Source: Chloranthus sessilifolius
Taxonomy: Eukaryota; Streptophyta; Magnoliopsida; Chloranthales; Chloranthaceae
DNA: 64,000 nt
NCBI GenBank assembly: GCA_021018995.1
Contig: CM037587.1
Span: 62,098,104-62,162,103, forward strand
Reading direction: 5' to 3'
Shown: positions 32,763-44,335 of the stretch, one piece after another
Layout: each line of letters begins with the position of its first letter
How positions within the stretch are numbered: position 1 is the first letter of the stretch
Made by a program: the position numbers and the translations under genes
Notes under the pieces: model-generated
Told to the model about the DNA's origin: nothing
The model's database searches: none
Seen by the model: the letters and a program-made list of their open reading frames with translations, nothing else

Positions 32763-34911
32763 TGTTGGGATTCTACATTGTGTTCAAAAAGAAGTTTAAA
32801 ATCAGACAATTAAAGAGTCTATAGATAGCACACACCAAGGCAGGCTCACACACAGTCCTGCAAGTATTCAGGGCCTGTTGTAGAAAGTTTTAAAAAGGTA
32901 AGTAAGGGAATTTCCACAAGGAAATGTGAGTTAAAATCAGGTAAATCTCCAGATCTGTGGTAGATCTGGCACCCTTCCTAATGTTAAATTAGTAAAAGGA
33001 AGAGGAGAGGTTTAAGAGGTTGTCACTTCTAAATTAAACTAAAAAAACAAGTAAGATTGCTGAGATGGATGGTAGGATCAGATCCAGAGTACAGATTTTG
33101 CATAGAGGGGGAATTAAACAAAGAAAATGGCAAGAAGCAGCTTGGAGTTTGGTCTTGCTACATTTAGGTTGAGCTGCTAGGGTTACAGAGAGTTTAGAGT
33201 ACACCAATCCCTCATCTAGCCATAGGCACAACTGTAGGGTAGAAGAATCTACTCTATAACAAAGGCTTGAACTGATCTTAAGGGTATGATCTGTCTACTT
33301 TAATGGTCATAGATCATCCTATAGACTTCCTCCAAATCAAAGGATTAAGGTAGAAGAATCTAATTTAGACCAGAGGTTTGAATTGATCTTAAGGCTATGA
33401 TCTGTCCACTTTAATGGTCACAGATCATCCTAGGGATTTCCTCCAAACTAAAGGGTTCAATTAGAGCATTAAAATCACTACAAATGCTGCAATTATCAGG
33501 CCACGGACACAGGCAATTGCAGGAGCATTAGATTTAGGGAGATTAAATGGCATCCAAGAGGTCTACCAGTTAAGTTGGTGAGCTATTCTCATTTACACAA
33601 AGCTGATCAAGCACCAAATGAAACCAAAGTAACTATAGATCTAATTACAACAATTGAACCAACATTACATTGAATTAAAATGACCATATAATGAAATGTC
33701 CTCAGATTTGCAGTCTGTGCATCATCTAACCCTCAACAATACTCTTATATCTCCCTAATTACAGATTCAACCTCTCTCTTTGCTGCTCTCAAGAAATTAG
33801 CCAACCATAGTTGGACTAAAGGAAAGAATTAAAGAATTTTGTTGCAAGCTCTGGTTTTCTGAATCGACCCCATTTTCTGATAGCTTCTTTCCTTCTTATA
33901 ACTTTCTCCTTCAGCCTCAGATCTATTTTTCCCGCCAATTGCAGCTTTTAGAATGATTCTCTTATTCCCTCTTTTATTCCCTTTCTAGAAGGTTCTTCCA
34001 TCTCGTTAGAGTTGAAGGGGAGCACGTGGGTCAGTTAGGGTTTCCTAGGGCACATCTAGAAGTCTCGCACCGGTCACCAAGGTGCCTCAGTTTGTGTGCA
34101 ACAGGTCACCAACTCGTAGCGTGTGCATAGCAACTTTTTTGGGAAGTGTTTAGATCGATTTCGATAGGTTGAGGAGGCTTTTGATAGGTTCAGATCAAGA
34201 ACTTTAGTCCTTTTGCTAGGATTCAGGATCCTATCGAAAGGTTCCGATAGGTTGAATCCTGCAGTTAGAGCTTTAGCATCTGCTGCTTCCATTTGATGTT
34301 TTCGATAGGTTGAGCAATCCTTTCGACAGGTTGAGCTCTTGCATAATTGCTTTCGATAGGTTCTCTTCTGGCTCCTATCGACAGCTTCCAGAAGCTTTTG
34401 CTAAGTTTGCCCACTAATCTGTAGCAACCATTCGACATGTGGCATTTTCACGATAGGTTTTAGGATCCTGTCGATAGGATCACTTTGAGTTCCAGGGGAT
34501 CTTTCGATAGGATGCTTCCTGCTTTCTTTCAACTGTCCGATAGGTTCCAGATCCTATCGAAATACTCTGATCTCCACGACTTCTTCCTTTTCAGCCTTCA
34601 GATGCTATCGATAGGTTGAAGTAACCTATCAACAGGTTGTTCTCAGCCTATTTTCCTTTTTCAATGCTGCTTTGTTGTTGCTACATGCCCCTAGTGGTCA
34701 TTGGTGTGGGGCCCTTTTATATGCCATAGCTGGGTCTGAGCTGTGGTGAGAGATGGACCTTCTTATAGAGCAGTTTAGGGTGGATTTCTGTACTATGACT
34801 GCTTATTACTACTACCTATAAAACATGCTCAACAAGCACTTATTAGTCAACTCATAGGTCTATCAAAGCTCATGTTAAGGGGTGAAAAGTGATACTTTTC
34901 TCTGATTAACA
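32763..34911 (-). repeat. E2 5' LTR (right copy)
   Basis: It pairs with 20109-22245 and is 2149 bp long. In plus orientation it starts TGTTGGGATT and ends TTAACA. It holds the two conserved blocks (33277-33319, 33388-33430) and the TCGATAGGTT array (about 34155-34640). Confidence 0.93.
34155..34640. repeat. TCGATAGGTT word array, E2 5' LTR
   Basis: Counterpart of 21495-21985 with independent single-base changes in several words. CTATCGATAGG occurs near 34607. Confidence 0.9.
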
Positions 34912-34916
34912 CAACC

Positions 34917-34970
34917 CCACCACCGGAGCAGACTCAAATATCCCAAGTTGCAGGTGCAAGACTACATCTC
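34917..34970 (+). other. Remnant between E2 and E3
   Basis: A 54-base leftover encoding a PPPEQTQISQVAGARLHL-like frame. It plausibly continues the degraded ORF left at 20108. It is the only host sequence between two nested elements. Confidence 0.45.
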
Positions 34971-35082
34971 TGTAGACACCCCCATTTTGCCCTCTCAGAA
35001 TATATAAATCAGTTTGGTCAACCTTTGACCTCGTAACCCTAATTGAGTTCATATGCCGAAAAAATAGTATATGGTTGGACAC

Positions 35083-35480
35083 AGGCTGAAACAATAGCTA
35101 TGTGGCTCAGGACCCATGACCTTAAATTGGGAACCATGTACTGAAACAATAGCTCTGTGGCTCAGATCCTAACATAGAGAGGCTATATACTGAAATAATA
35201 GTATATAGTCGGAATGCGGATTGAAATAATAGTCTTACATTTCAGACCCTTAACCCTAATATTGGGACCATATGTTAAAATAATAGTATATGGCTGGACA
35301 CAGGCTGAAACAATAACTCTGTGGCTCAGGCCCCATGACCCTAATGTGGGGACCATGCACTGAAACAATAGTACATGACTGAACACAGGCTGAAACAATA
35401 GCTTTGTGGCTCAGATCCTAATGGAGGGAGATTATATGCTGAAACAATATTATATAGTCAAATGCAGGTTGAAACAATAG
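35083..35480 (+). repeat. TGAAACAATAG word array
   Basis: About ten copies of TGAAACAATAG (variants TGAAATAATAG, TTAAAATAATAG) lie in about 400 bp. They form a loose higher-order unit of about 80-85 bp that alternates ..CAATAGCTCTGTGGCTCAG with ..CAATAGTATATGGCTGGAC. Confidence 0.85.
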
Positions 35481-35517
35481 TCTTGGACAGCCCCGAATTA
35501 CGCACCTAAAACCACAC

Positions 35518-35775
35518 GCGCAATTCGATTGCGCGCAAAACCATATATGTGCAATCAGTCCCCCTTTCAGACCAAACTTCCTTTCCTAAACTACCTCGAG
35601 ACTCGATCACGTGCCCCACATGAGACGCGCGATCGAATTGAGCGCCCCACCATCGGCTCACAATTGGCTTACGCTCGACCTAGTCTTATCGTACTTGACC
35701 CCCATGCTTCCTCGATTAAGCACTTCCAAAGAGGCGCTTAATCGGATTGTGCACCCCAAAATGAGCGCACAATTA
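35518..35775. repeat. GCGC palindromic words in E3 LTR
   Basis: GCGCAATTCGATTGCGC at 35518-35534 is a seven-base inverted repeat around TCG. Related forms lie at 35627-35645 (GCGCGATCGAATTGAGCGC) and 35734-35752 (GCGCTTAATCGGATTGTGC), and half-copies near 35711 and 35763. Each is followed by a CCCCA phrase. Confidence 0.8.
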
Positions 35776-35925
35776 GTCCTAACATTGTTAGAACTAGGAA
35801 ACTCACTTAGCAAGTCAGCCAGTCACTCACTAAGTCGGTGACCGACCCAAACCGATTAAGCATCGGGAGACCGACGAGCAATCCAGTTAAACGCCTGAAA
35901 TAGAGCGTTTGATTAGAGAAAAAGC

Positions 35926-35934
35926 TATAAAATA
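35926..35934 (+). promoter_or_regulatory. TATA box of E3 LTR
   Basis: TATAAAATA after a GAGAAAAAGC context. It is the best core-promoter match in this LTR and is just downstream of the GCGC word cluster. Confidence 0.6.
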
Positions 35935-36689
35935 TTTTTTTCTAATTCGCCCTAGGAGAGGCTGGTAATTTTGAGAGAACGGATTTTTTTAAAATTTCAA
36001 AACCAGAGAACTCCGAGAACGAACCCATAGAGGAACATAGCCATGATTTCTAGATTCAAGCTTCGAATCTTCGAGATTTATCTCCGCAGGCCCGGCCCTA
36101 GGTAAAAAATTCAACCTTTAGCCTCGACCCCTTAGTTTAATTTTAGTTCTTAGACCTAGGACTTCTCTTAGTTTTAATTATTAATATTGAATTTTCAATT
36201 TTAGACCGTAGCACCCCCTTTTTAGACCGTAATTTTTAATATCTGGTTCTAGTTCTCCGTTTCTAGAACCAGTCCTTAATCTAATGGTGTAATTCACCGA
36301 CCCAGACTCAACTTCGTTCTAAAATCTTAATCTCAATTTCTATCATTAATCTTTGGTTCTAGTACTTAGGTTCTAGAACCAACCCTTAATCAAACGGTCT
36401 GATTTTCTAATTTCGGACCCGAATTCAGTCCTGGAATTTTAAATTTTAGCTTTAATTTCTTAATTCAATATTTCTAAAATCCCAAATATTCATTTAGTTT
36501 TCTAAAACTCTAGTTTCTTAATTTAATTCAGAATTATAATCCCGAAATCGACTCTGAAAATCTAAAAATATCAATATTATAATCCGAAATCTAAATTATC
36601 CACCCGATTTGCCCAAGGGAGCTTATGGAGGGTACTCAAGAACGAGGCCAATCCTCCTTACCATAGCGGGCCCAAAACCCCTTTTTTTT

Positions 36690-37340
36690 TTAGAATTATT
36701 TTGTTGCTTTAATTAGCATTAGAAAATCTGTTTCATGACCTTCTCTTAGATTTTTAGTATGATTAATTTACATGCTTTATTTTAATTTAGATCCTTAGAA
36801 TAATTGCCTTGATTAGAAATCTGATAAAATTAGTTCCTTTATTTTAATTAGATAATTCTAGCATAGTTAATTCCTCGCTTTATTAGATTTCAGTATAGTT
36901 AATCCTTTTTTTTATTAGAACTTTAGTATAATTAACTCATTGCTTTGATTACAATTCTAGAAAAAATCAGTTCCTTTATTTTAATTGGATTTTAGCATAG
37001 ACAATTCATTGCTTTAATTAGAATTTTAGGATAATCAATTTCTCGCTCTGATCAGAATTCTAGTAAAATTATTTTCCTTATTTTAATCAAAATTTTAGTA
37101 AAATCAATCCTCCATTCCAATTAAAGTTCTAATAGGACTATTATAATTGCTCTAATTAGAATTTCAGTCAAATTATTATATTTGCTCCAGTTAGAATTTC
37201 AATACAATTACCATATTTGCTTCACTTAAAAATTTCAGTATAATTAGCATGCTTGACTTAATTAGAGTTTCGTTAAAATTAACATATTGGCATTCGTAAT
37301 ATAATTAGGAGCCTTAATTAATTAGACTTTCAATAAGATT
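36690..37340 (+). repeat. Degenerate AT-rich tandem repeat, about 40 bp unit
   Basis: Units of the form tttaattagaattctag-aaaat-agttcctttat recur about fifteen times with 60-85 percent similarity by eye. The constant phrase is TTAGAATT(T/C)(T/C)AG. It occupies the U5-like part of the LTR, after the TATA box. Confidence 0.8.
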
Positions 37341-37820
37341 AGGAAACTCAATTAATTTGACTTCTAATAAGAATAGAACACTTAAACCAAGTAGATTCCT
37401 AACAAGATTAGAAGATTAATTCATTAACTACAATAAATTCCCAACTAGACTCACAATAGAATTAGGAAATTTAAACCAATTAGAATCATAACAATCATAG
37501 GGGAAGAAAAGAAAACTAAACTATCTAAATTATAAGAAAGAGCTATAGCTGCTGACGTTCAGCTGCTGACGTTCGCAGGCGGGCGATTCAGTAAAGAAGT
37601 AACCCACACTCACTCTAAAGCGTGATGACTGACGTGTTGCAGCGTCGTTAAATATCTATAGCTAGCAATCGCAACAACTAGGAATCTTTCTAGAAGACCC
37701 CCCTTTTTTATTTTACCTCTACTATTCCAAACGCCGCATCGCTAGAGTCCACTTGGACATAATTGGGCCACTGATTCAACGGGGACCAAAATGAAGCCAA
37801 AAAAGTGCACACCAACAGAC

Positions 37821-37838
37821 TGGCGACTGTGATGGGAC
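37821..37838 (+). other. E3 primer binding site
   Basis: TGGCGACTGTGATGGGAC, three bases after the LTR end, shares its first eight bases with the E1 site. It is a diverged Tat-type primer site. Confidence 0.78.
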
Positions 37839-38169
37839 ACTTTTGCAAACTCTTTCTTTCTTAGATAGTTAGTTTCCATTCTATTTTCCTATTCTTTTTT
37901 TCTATTTTCCTCGCATTATTTCGGCCCTTTTAAATATGAATCTTCGTTAAAGACTCAAGATTTCTGGTATATGAAGAGTGAGTTTAGGAGACCCATAATT
38001 GTGGGGATATCATAACAATCCCATGTACGAAGAAAAACTATCTTACAGTCCTAGCCTACGACAACCTGAGATTAACATAGCTGGTGAATAAGAGAATCCC
38101 TTCAATACCCCACACACTGGTAATAATCATAATGGGAGAGATGGTAACACTAGACAAAACCTTACTGCT

Positions 38170-40330
38170 CAATAAATTGTAGAGCTCACTATTAAGAGAA
38201 TACAAAGAGGAGATGATGACTCTAAGGAATTGCTTTATGGATTGGTTGCCGTATATGAGACCATTAGGTCACGACAATTTTCAGAAGACCAAGAACGACA
38301 AGAAATGCCACCGCCTACCCCAAGCACAGTGTCAGCCCGTGCCACACCATCTTGCTCACACATTCTTCAATGATGACTCTTTAGACAAAGTTTGCTCACG
38401 GGTCACTCCAAAAGATAACACCATCAAAGTTGAAGATCTCCCTAAAATGCTCGATGAGTACATGGCCAAGAGAGAGCGTCCCAGTCACTCATTCGGATGC
38501 GAAAAATTCTGTCGGGATGTTAAATTTAACTTACCAATAGGATTTAAACCGCCAAAATTTACCAAATATAATGTCACAAAAAATCCAAGCCATCACTTGG
38601 CCCTCTTTTGTAACGGTTGTCGACCTATTCATGATAATCAAGGACTTCTCATTCACTATTTTCAACGCTAATTAGAAGGAGAAGCTTGAGATTGGTTTGT
38701 GGGACTCCCGCTTTATAAGATAGAAACCTTCGACGATTTGGTTAGTCAATTCCTAGAACAATACAAACACTTGATACATGAGACAGTCAATCTCAACGGT
38801 TTGATGGCGGCCAAGCAAGGACCTGATGAAGAGTTTACCGACTTCTTCACTAGATGGAGAAAACTCATAGCCAGGACCGACACATCAATGAAAGAGAAGG
38901 ACTCAGTGGATATTATCATCTACAATACTAGAGAATCACTAAAAAGTGCACTTGTCTTAAGTGATTGCCTCGACTTCACTGCATTCGACTCCCGGGCATC
39001 CCGACTAGCACGACACATTAAAGGCCGAGACGTCGCTCTATCCATAGTCACGTCGAAAGTAGGCTCTTCTAGTGAATCAAAATAAAAAAATAATAAGAAA
39101 GCCTTGAGAACCGAACAGGTCAACACAGTTGTCAACCAAGGATAAAACTCCAGGAACAAAAATTTCCAACCGCGAAACTTCGGGCAAAATCAAAATCAAC
39201 AATGGTACACAAACCAAACCTAAGGCACTAATCAAAAAAGATATGCAAACCAAAACCAAGGCCAGAACCAGAATTACGGCGAATACCAAAACAAGAACTA
39301 ATATCCTAAGACCTACCAAAACCAAAATACGACACAGAATCGACTGGCTCACACGCCGAACTACAATAACGTACCCCAGCCGCAAAACTTCAACCCAGCT
39401 AGAGGCCCCTACCAGCCGAGGAGGGAACACTATCCCCCGTTACCTTATACGATTCCCAACATCTTTCATCTCCTTAACACTCAGAATCTCCTTTGATTCT
39501 TACTGGAAAGACCCCGACCATGGCCAACAAACCTAGACTATAGCAAATACTACGCATTTCATCGATACGCGAGACACAACCTAGAAGACTGTTGGGTCCT
39601 CCGAGATGTGATCTATGATATGAATGATCGGAACCAAATCGATTGGAAAATGCTTAGGAATCCTAACCCTAACAATAACCAACCCCAACAAAGTTTAGAG
39701 ATCATTAATAATCTTATGTCTAACCACAACCAAGCAACATCAGCTCAGGTCACCACCGTGGATCTTTCCGATCAATCTCCCTTCTAGCCCTCAACCTCAA
39801 TCACTCGCATCCAACCTTCTAATACTTTTGCCACACCTACAAGAGTTCCTTCATCCCTGCATCCCTCAGCTTTGATCACTCGTATTGCCCTGTTGAGTCC
39901 ACCGCCTTACCCAAAATTCACTCAGATACGAGTCCACTCCTTTAGGGCCCGGAGACCATTCGTCCATAGTCACCCACCATAACCTTTAACCCCTTCAAAT
40001 CCTGAACCAACACCAATGCCACTCCCTTCATCCAATTTTAAACTTGAGTACGGAGATCATGTTCTTCAAACTGCAGCCCAAATTGCTGCATGGGTAAAAA
40101 GTATCACCCGAAGACTCCAAGTCGAGAAAATGAAGCAAAGACTAAATGTTCACTAAGCATAGAAGAAAGCGAGTGAGAAGAACATCCCGACTCATGCGAG
40201 ACACTGGTCTTTTCTTTCTTCGAAGAAGAGGATTACACAAAGTACCTCCCACCTTGGAGCGACACCGTGCGGGTACGCGCCCCAACCTCGAATTTCACTC
40301 ACTTCACAAACACATCAGCGTTGAGTAGCA
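38170..40330 (+). pseudogene. E3 gag, broken
   Basis: Tat-type capsid: KFNLPIGFKPPKFTKYNVTKNPSHHLALFC (about 38520-38610), a QGLLIHYFQR segment, then DWFVGLPLYKIETFDDLVSQFLEQYKHL (about 38690-38775) and DEEFTDFFTRWRKL. A tail rich in Asn and Gln follows (about 39119-39400; many NQNQ dipeptides). A degenerate zinc knuckle, YYAFHRYARHNLEDCWVLRDVI (about 39548-39615), has the first Cys changed to Tyr. The frame holds for long stretches, with stops at 38669, 39085, 39141, 39231 and others. A Pro/Ser-rich tail runs to about 40130; beyond it the frame is unreadable. Confidence 0.82.
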
Positions 40331-40782
40331 ACGGGTTTGGTCAATAACCGACTTGCCCAATTCTTAAATTAGGAACCAATTATCCACCTCCACCCTTCCC
40401 TCGAAATAAAGATTTCACGAACGCACAATCATCAGAGGGGAACGTGCAAGAAAGAGAAGTTAACTTGCCCCCCCCGCCTCACGTTATCCCTCCAACAATC
40501 CCTGCACCTCAACCACTCCAACCACCTGCACCCAAGGCTCATCGGCCAGACAAAGAAATGGCACTCGAGCCAGGGCAAGAATATGACCTTCTGTGGCATC
40601 TTCAAAAGATCTTAGCCCAGATATCTATATTGGAACTCCTCAAGAAATTACCTGACCATCGCCGATTGTTGATAAGGACACTTGAAGACACATAAGTGGA
40701 TGAGGACACCATATTGGATGAGCTATATCAAATCGCCTTGGTCATGGCGTAACCTCCAGCGCTCACTTTCACAGATGCAGAC

Positions 40783-41232
40783 ATGCCTAAAGAGTCACTC
40801 CATGGGAATGCGGCTCCCATATACCTTACAGTAATAATTAGAGGATTCTTCGTACCCCATGCATTGGTCGACACAAGAGCAAGACTCAATATTTACCCTC
40901 TCATAATGTTAAAGACGCTCAAATATATGGAGTAGGATGGCAGGCCCTCGGCACTGTCACTCATAGCTTATGATGGCTCACATCGCTTTATCAAAGGAAC
41001 TATTAAACTCCATGTTCGCCTTGGACCTATAATGAAAGACGTTACCTTTCATGTTTCTAATTCTGCTAGTATGTACAATCTTATCTTAGGAAGAAAATGG
41101 CTAGAGTCAATGAAGGTCGTCGCATCCACATACCATCAATGCATCAAATTCCCATATGAGGACTCCATCATTTGTATATACGCTGACACACCCTCCAGGA
41201 GATGGATACTAATTACGCGGCAAGTATTTTGA
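40783..41232 (+). pseudogene. E3 aspartic protease
   Basis: The frame reads AAPIYLTVIIRGFFVPHALVDTRARLNIYPL, with the active-site turn D-T-R-A where D-T-G-A is expected. ELLNSMF-like loss in other frames is irrelevant. It then has YDGSHRFIKGTIKLHVRLGP, FHVSNSASMYNLILGRKWLESM (flap and C-terminal signature) and ends at TGA 41230-41232. One TAG near 40933 interrupts it. The Gly to Arg change should abolish catalysis. Confidence 0.82.
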
Positions 41233-41357
41233 CAGCCCATGATTTCGTATTGAACACGGGCCATATTTAAAAGACTCAAATCCCTAATGAGACAATCGTT
41301 GCAGAAGTCCGTCCCCCTACCCCTCCTAGTTCTCCCCCAACGCATCAATAAAAATTA

Positions 41358-43395
41358 ATGAGGAGAGAGGTTAGCCCAGACCTCACCAAACTTTATGATA
41401 TCAACCCCTCCCCAACAAAAGGGTGGGACCTCATGTACCAACTTAGATACATCCCCCACACCGAACTCGACAAAGACATAGGGTTAGATTATCAATCGGA
41501 CGGCCCACAATCTGACTTGTTCCCTACCTCACCCAAATGGTCTCTATATGACCACTTCGTCTATGAGACCACTGAGAAAGTAGATGTACGAAGGCAGAAG
41601 GAAGTGTCCTTCACTAGATCCCAAGAAGAGGAAATCGAGAGAATGGCTAAAGCATTCAATGATCTAACCAATCTGAACGACGATATTGATAAACTACTCG
41701 AAATAGTCAAACCCTTTTTTGACACTAAGGAGTTTATAGAAGAGAGGAAGAAAGAACCTCCTGAACTTGAGCCGTAAGTAAAAGATTGGGAATCCACTGA
41801 CGACGAAGATTTCCACATAGCTGCCTTGCAAGATAGTGAAGATCACTAGCACTCAACATGGGAAGAGGATGACACCCTACAAGAAAATTTTAACTCGTAT
41901 AGCATCCGCCTCAGGCTTAACCTTGGGGGATGGGAATGCCACTGGGACTCTCCTTGTATCTCTCACCCATACCAACCCCGCTGTAGCGCATGCACCAGCA
42001 TATTAGAACGCTTCGCTAATTAGATCTAACATTCTGTGATAAAAGAATCGAATCACTCTAACCTCGTGATAACAACAACAAGTAATGAGCTACCAGCTCG
42101 GCCACCGGCATAAGAAGCAGAAAATTCCAATAGTCATTTGGTTGACCTAGGGGGAAACACCCACATCGCCCTCATAGAGTTTGAAGAGGAACTTGAGCTA
42201 GACACTTCTTCACCCCAAATGTGCCATAACTCCAAATATTCCAGAAATCTCTCGAGGAAGAGTGGCAACCTCCCCCGAGTGATGACGAGGACTACTGGAT
42301 AGACCTCCCTGCACTCGAGTTAGCAGAGCAAGCTAACCTAGGACTTCAAGCACTGTTAGATCAAGAAGATGAATTCGATATCATCTTCGACTCTAACTTA
42401 GAAGGATGGGAATGTCCTTGGGGATCTCCCTCCATTTCTCACTATTATCAGCCTCGCTGTTGAGCATGCGCGCTCATCCTAACATATTATAAATTTTAGG
42501 GGAAAGAACTCACTACCCCTGATGATCCCTTAGGAGATCACCCTCAGCCAGAAGAACAACTATGTTACAACTCAGAGGAGGATAGTTCAGTCAATTATGA
42601 TCTCTAGAGCCTCTTAGAAGAAGAGGCGATCAACATGATAGAGGAAATCCGAGCGTTAGTGCCACTGTCACCAGCATCGCTTATTCAAAAATCTCCTCAG
42701 ATGAGGACTCTAAAAAAACATGTCAAATTTGGCACAAGTCCACGCTTCTCAAAGAATTGCCCGAACGGCTCCAGCAGGCATCTCGTTCCCTCAGTTAGAG
42801 GAAGTAACTCTCCCGACGCCCCTTGAGGCGACCGACCCTGTACCATGCTTATTATCAAAAATTAAAAAAATAGAAAAATTAGAAAACCCTAAAAATTTAG
42901 AAACACAAAATCCAAAAAAATCAGGAAACCTCATAAAAGAAAGGGAACCCTTCGTCCCGAATCAAGTTTGTGACCAACAAGGAGATTGTTCTCCTAAGAC
43001 TTCTATCCCATCTCCCGCACGAGGACGCAAAGCATCCAAGCTAAACAACAAGCCAGTGATCATACCGGACGAGATACTTTATGACTTTGAGTGAAGAATC
43101 AATAGCCTTGAGCTTTACCTTACCATAGATCCCTCAGTCATAAATTGCGCGGATGAATGGTTACCTTTTGCAAAATCGAATCCCCAGTGTAGCAATTTTA
43201 TAATATCTGAGCTTACCGAAGATGAAGAAGAAATACCGATCGCCGAAAAGGAGTCAGACTTTCAACAGGTTATAAAGCATTTCGATGAACAAACCCAAGC
43301 TGTCGCGGAACCTACAGAAGAAATCAACTTTGGCACTGAAGAGAAACCCAAGAAGCTACTAATTAGTGCAACGCTCAACCTCAAGGAACGTCAAT
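41358..43395 (+). pseudogene. E3 protease-RT spacer
   Basis: This is about 2 kb of linker. The longest open part (41358-41776) encodes an acidic, charged segment (RSQEEEIERMAKAFNDLTNLNDDIDKLLEIVKPFF) likely to be helical. Two phrases recur, L-E/D-GGWECHWDSP (about 41925) and LEGWECPWGSP (about 42405), showing an internal duplication of roughly 480 bp. No enzyme domain is seen. Such spacers are usual in Tat pol. Confidence 0.6.
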
Positions 43396-44335
43396 AGATT
43401 GCATAAGTCCTACAAGAACACCTCGACTCCTTTGCATGGTCCTATGAAGATATGCCTGGTTTAAATCAAAGTTTAGTAGAACATCACCTTGTCTTGGAAC
43501 CCGATGCAAAGCCCGTTAAGTAAAAACTCTGTAAGATGCACCCACAAACTGCCCTTCAAATTAAAGAGGAAGTTGACAAATTACACAAAGCTAAATTCAT
43601 CTGAGTCGTCCTCTACCCCAAATGGGTCGCCAACATAGTACCTGTCACTAAGAAAGATAGCAGAGTATGAGTTTTCATTGACTGTCCAAAAACTCAATCA
43701 GGCATGCCCAAAAGATGACTTTCCACTTTCGCACATTATCACTCTAGTCGACAACACCGTTGGACATGAGATGCTATCCTTTATTGACAGTTTCTCTGGA
43801 TATAATCAGATCAAATTAGTAGAGTTTGACCAAGAGAAGACTTCTTTCACCACAACATGAGAAATTTATTGTTACGTCGTCATGCCTTTTGGGCTAAAGA
43901 ACGCAGGAGCCACATGCCAACGTGCCATGATGGCTATTTTTCATGACATGATGCATAAATGTGTAGAAGTCTATGTGGATGATATATTAGTGAAGTCCCA
44001 AACATGAGTAGGACATATTGAAGCACTCCGACTGATACTACAAAGAGCCAAGAAGTATCAGCTGAAAATGAACCCAAAGAAGTGTGTCTTCGGAGTCACC
44101 TCCGAAAAATTATTCGATTTCATAGTCAACAAGCGAGGGATCGAAGTCAACCCTACAAAAGTCAGAGCCATCCTTGAGATTCCACCTCCCAGTAATATCA
44201 AAGAATTATGAGGTCTGATAGGAAGATTGCAATTCATTAGGAGATTTATCTCCCAACATTCAAATAGATGCAATCCTTTCTACAAACTACTTAAAGGAGG
44301 GGCTGAGTACAAATGGGATGACCAGTGTCAGCAAG
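43396..44335 (+). pseudogene. E3 reverse transcriptase
   Basis: It shows FAWSYEDMPGLNQS (about 43430), WVANIVPVTKKDS (about 43625), ACPKDDFPLSHI, FIDSFSGYNQIKL (first Asp, about 43782-43820), MPFGLKNAGATCQ and EVYVDDILVKS (about 43966-43998) with both catalytic Asp intact. The connection is KKCVFGVTSEKL, GIEVNPTKVRAI, LIGRLQFIRRFIS. There is a frame change near 43680 and stops at 43858, 44005 and 44209. Confidence 0.9.

Larger units (their letters stand above)
20109..34911 (-). mobile_element. E2: Athila-lineage retrotransposon, minus strand, with nested solo LTR
   Basis: It is bounded by direct LTRs (20109-22245 and 32763-34911). Read on the minus strand the order is 5' LTR (right), aspartate-tRNA-like primer site, gag, RT, RNase H, integrase, a non-coding 3' region, a purine tract and the 3' LTR (left). 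Total 14.8 kb, of which 3.4 kb is a later solo LTR. The protease is missing and part of the integrase core is deleted. Nine differences appear in the first 140 or so bases of the LTR pair, so it is not a recent insertion. Flanking bases CAATC and CAACC are a probable imperfect duplication. Confidence 0.92.
34971..37817 (+). repeat. E3 5' LTR
   Basis: A 2847-bp unit from TGTAGACACCCCCATTTTG to CACACCAACA. It contains a TGAAACAATAG word array (35083-35480), a GCGC palindrome set (35518-35775), a TATA box (35926) and a long degenerate AT-rich tandem repeat (36690-37340). The end is set by the primer site; no partner LTR is available to confirm it. Confidence 0.8.
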
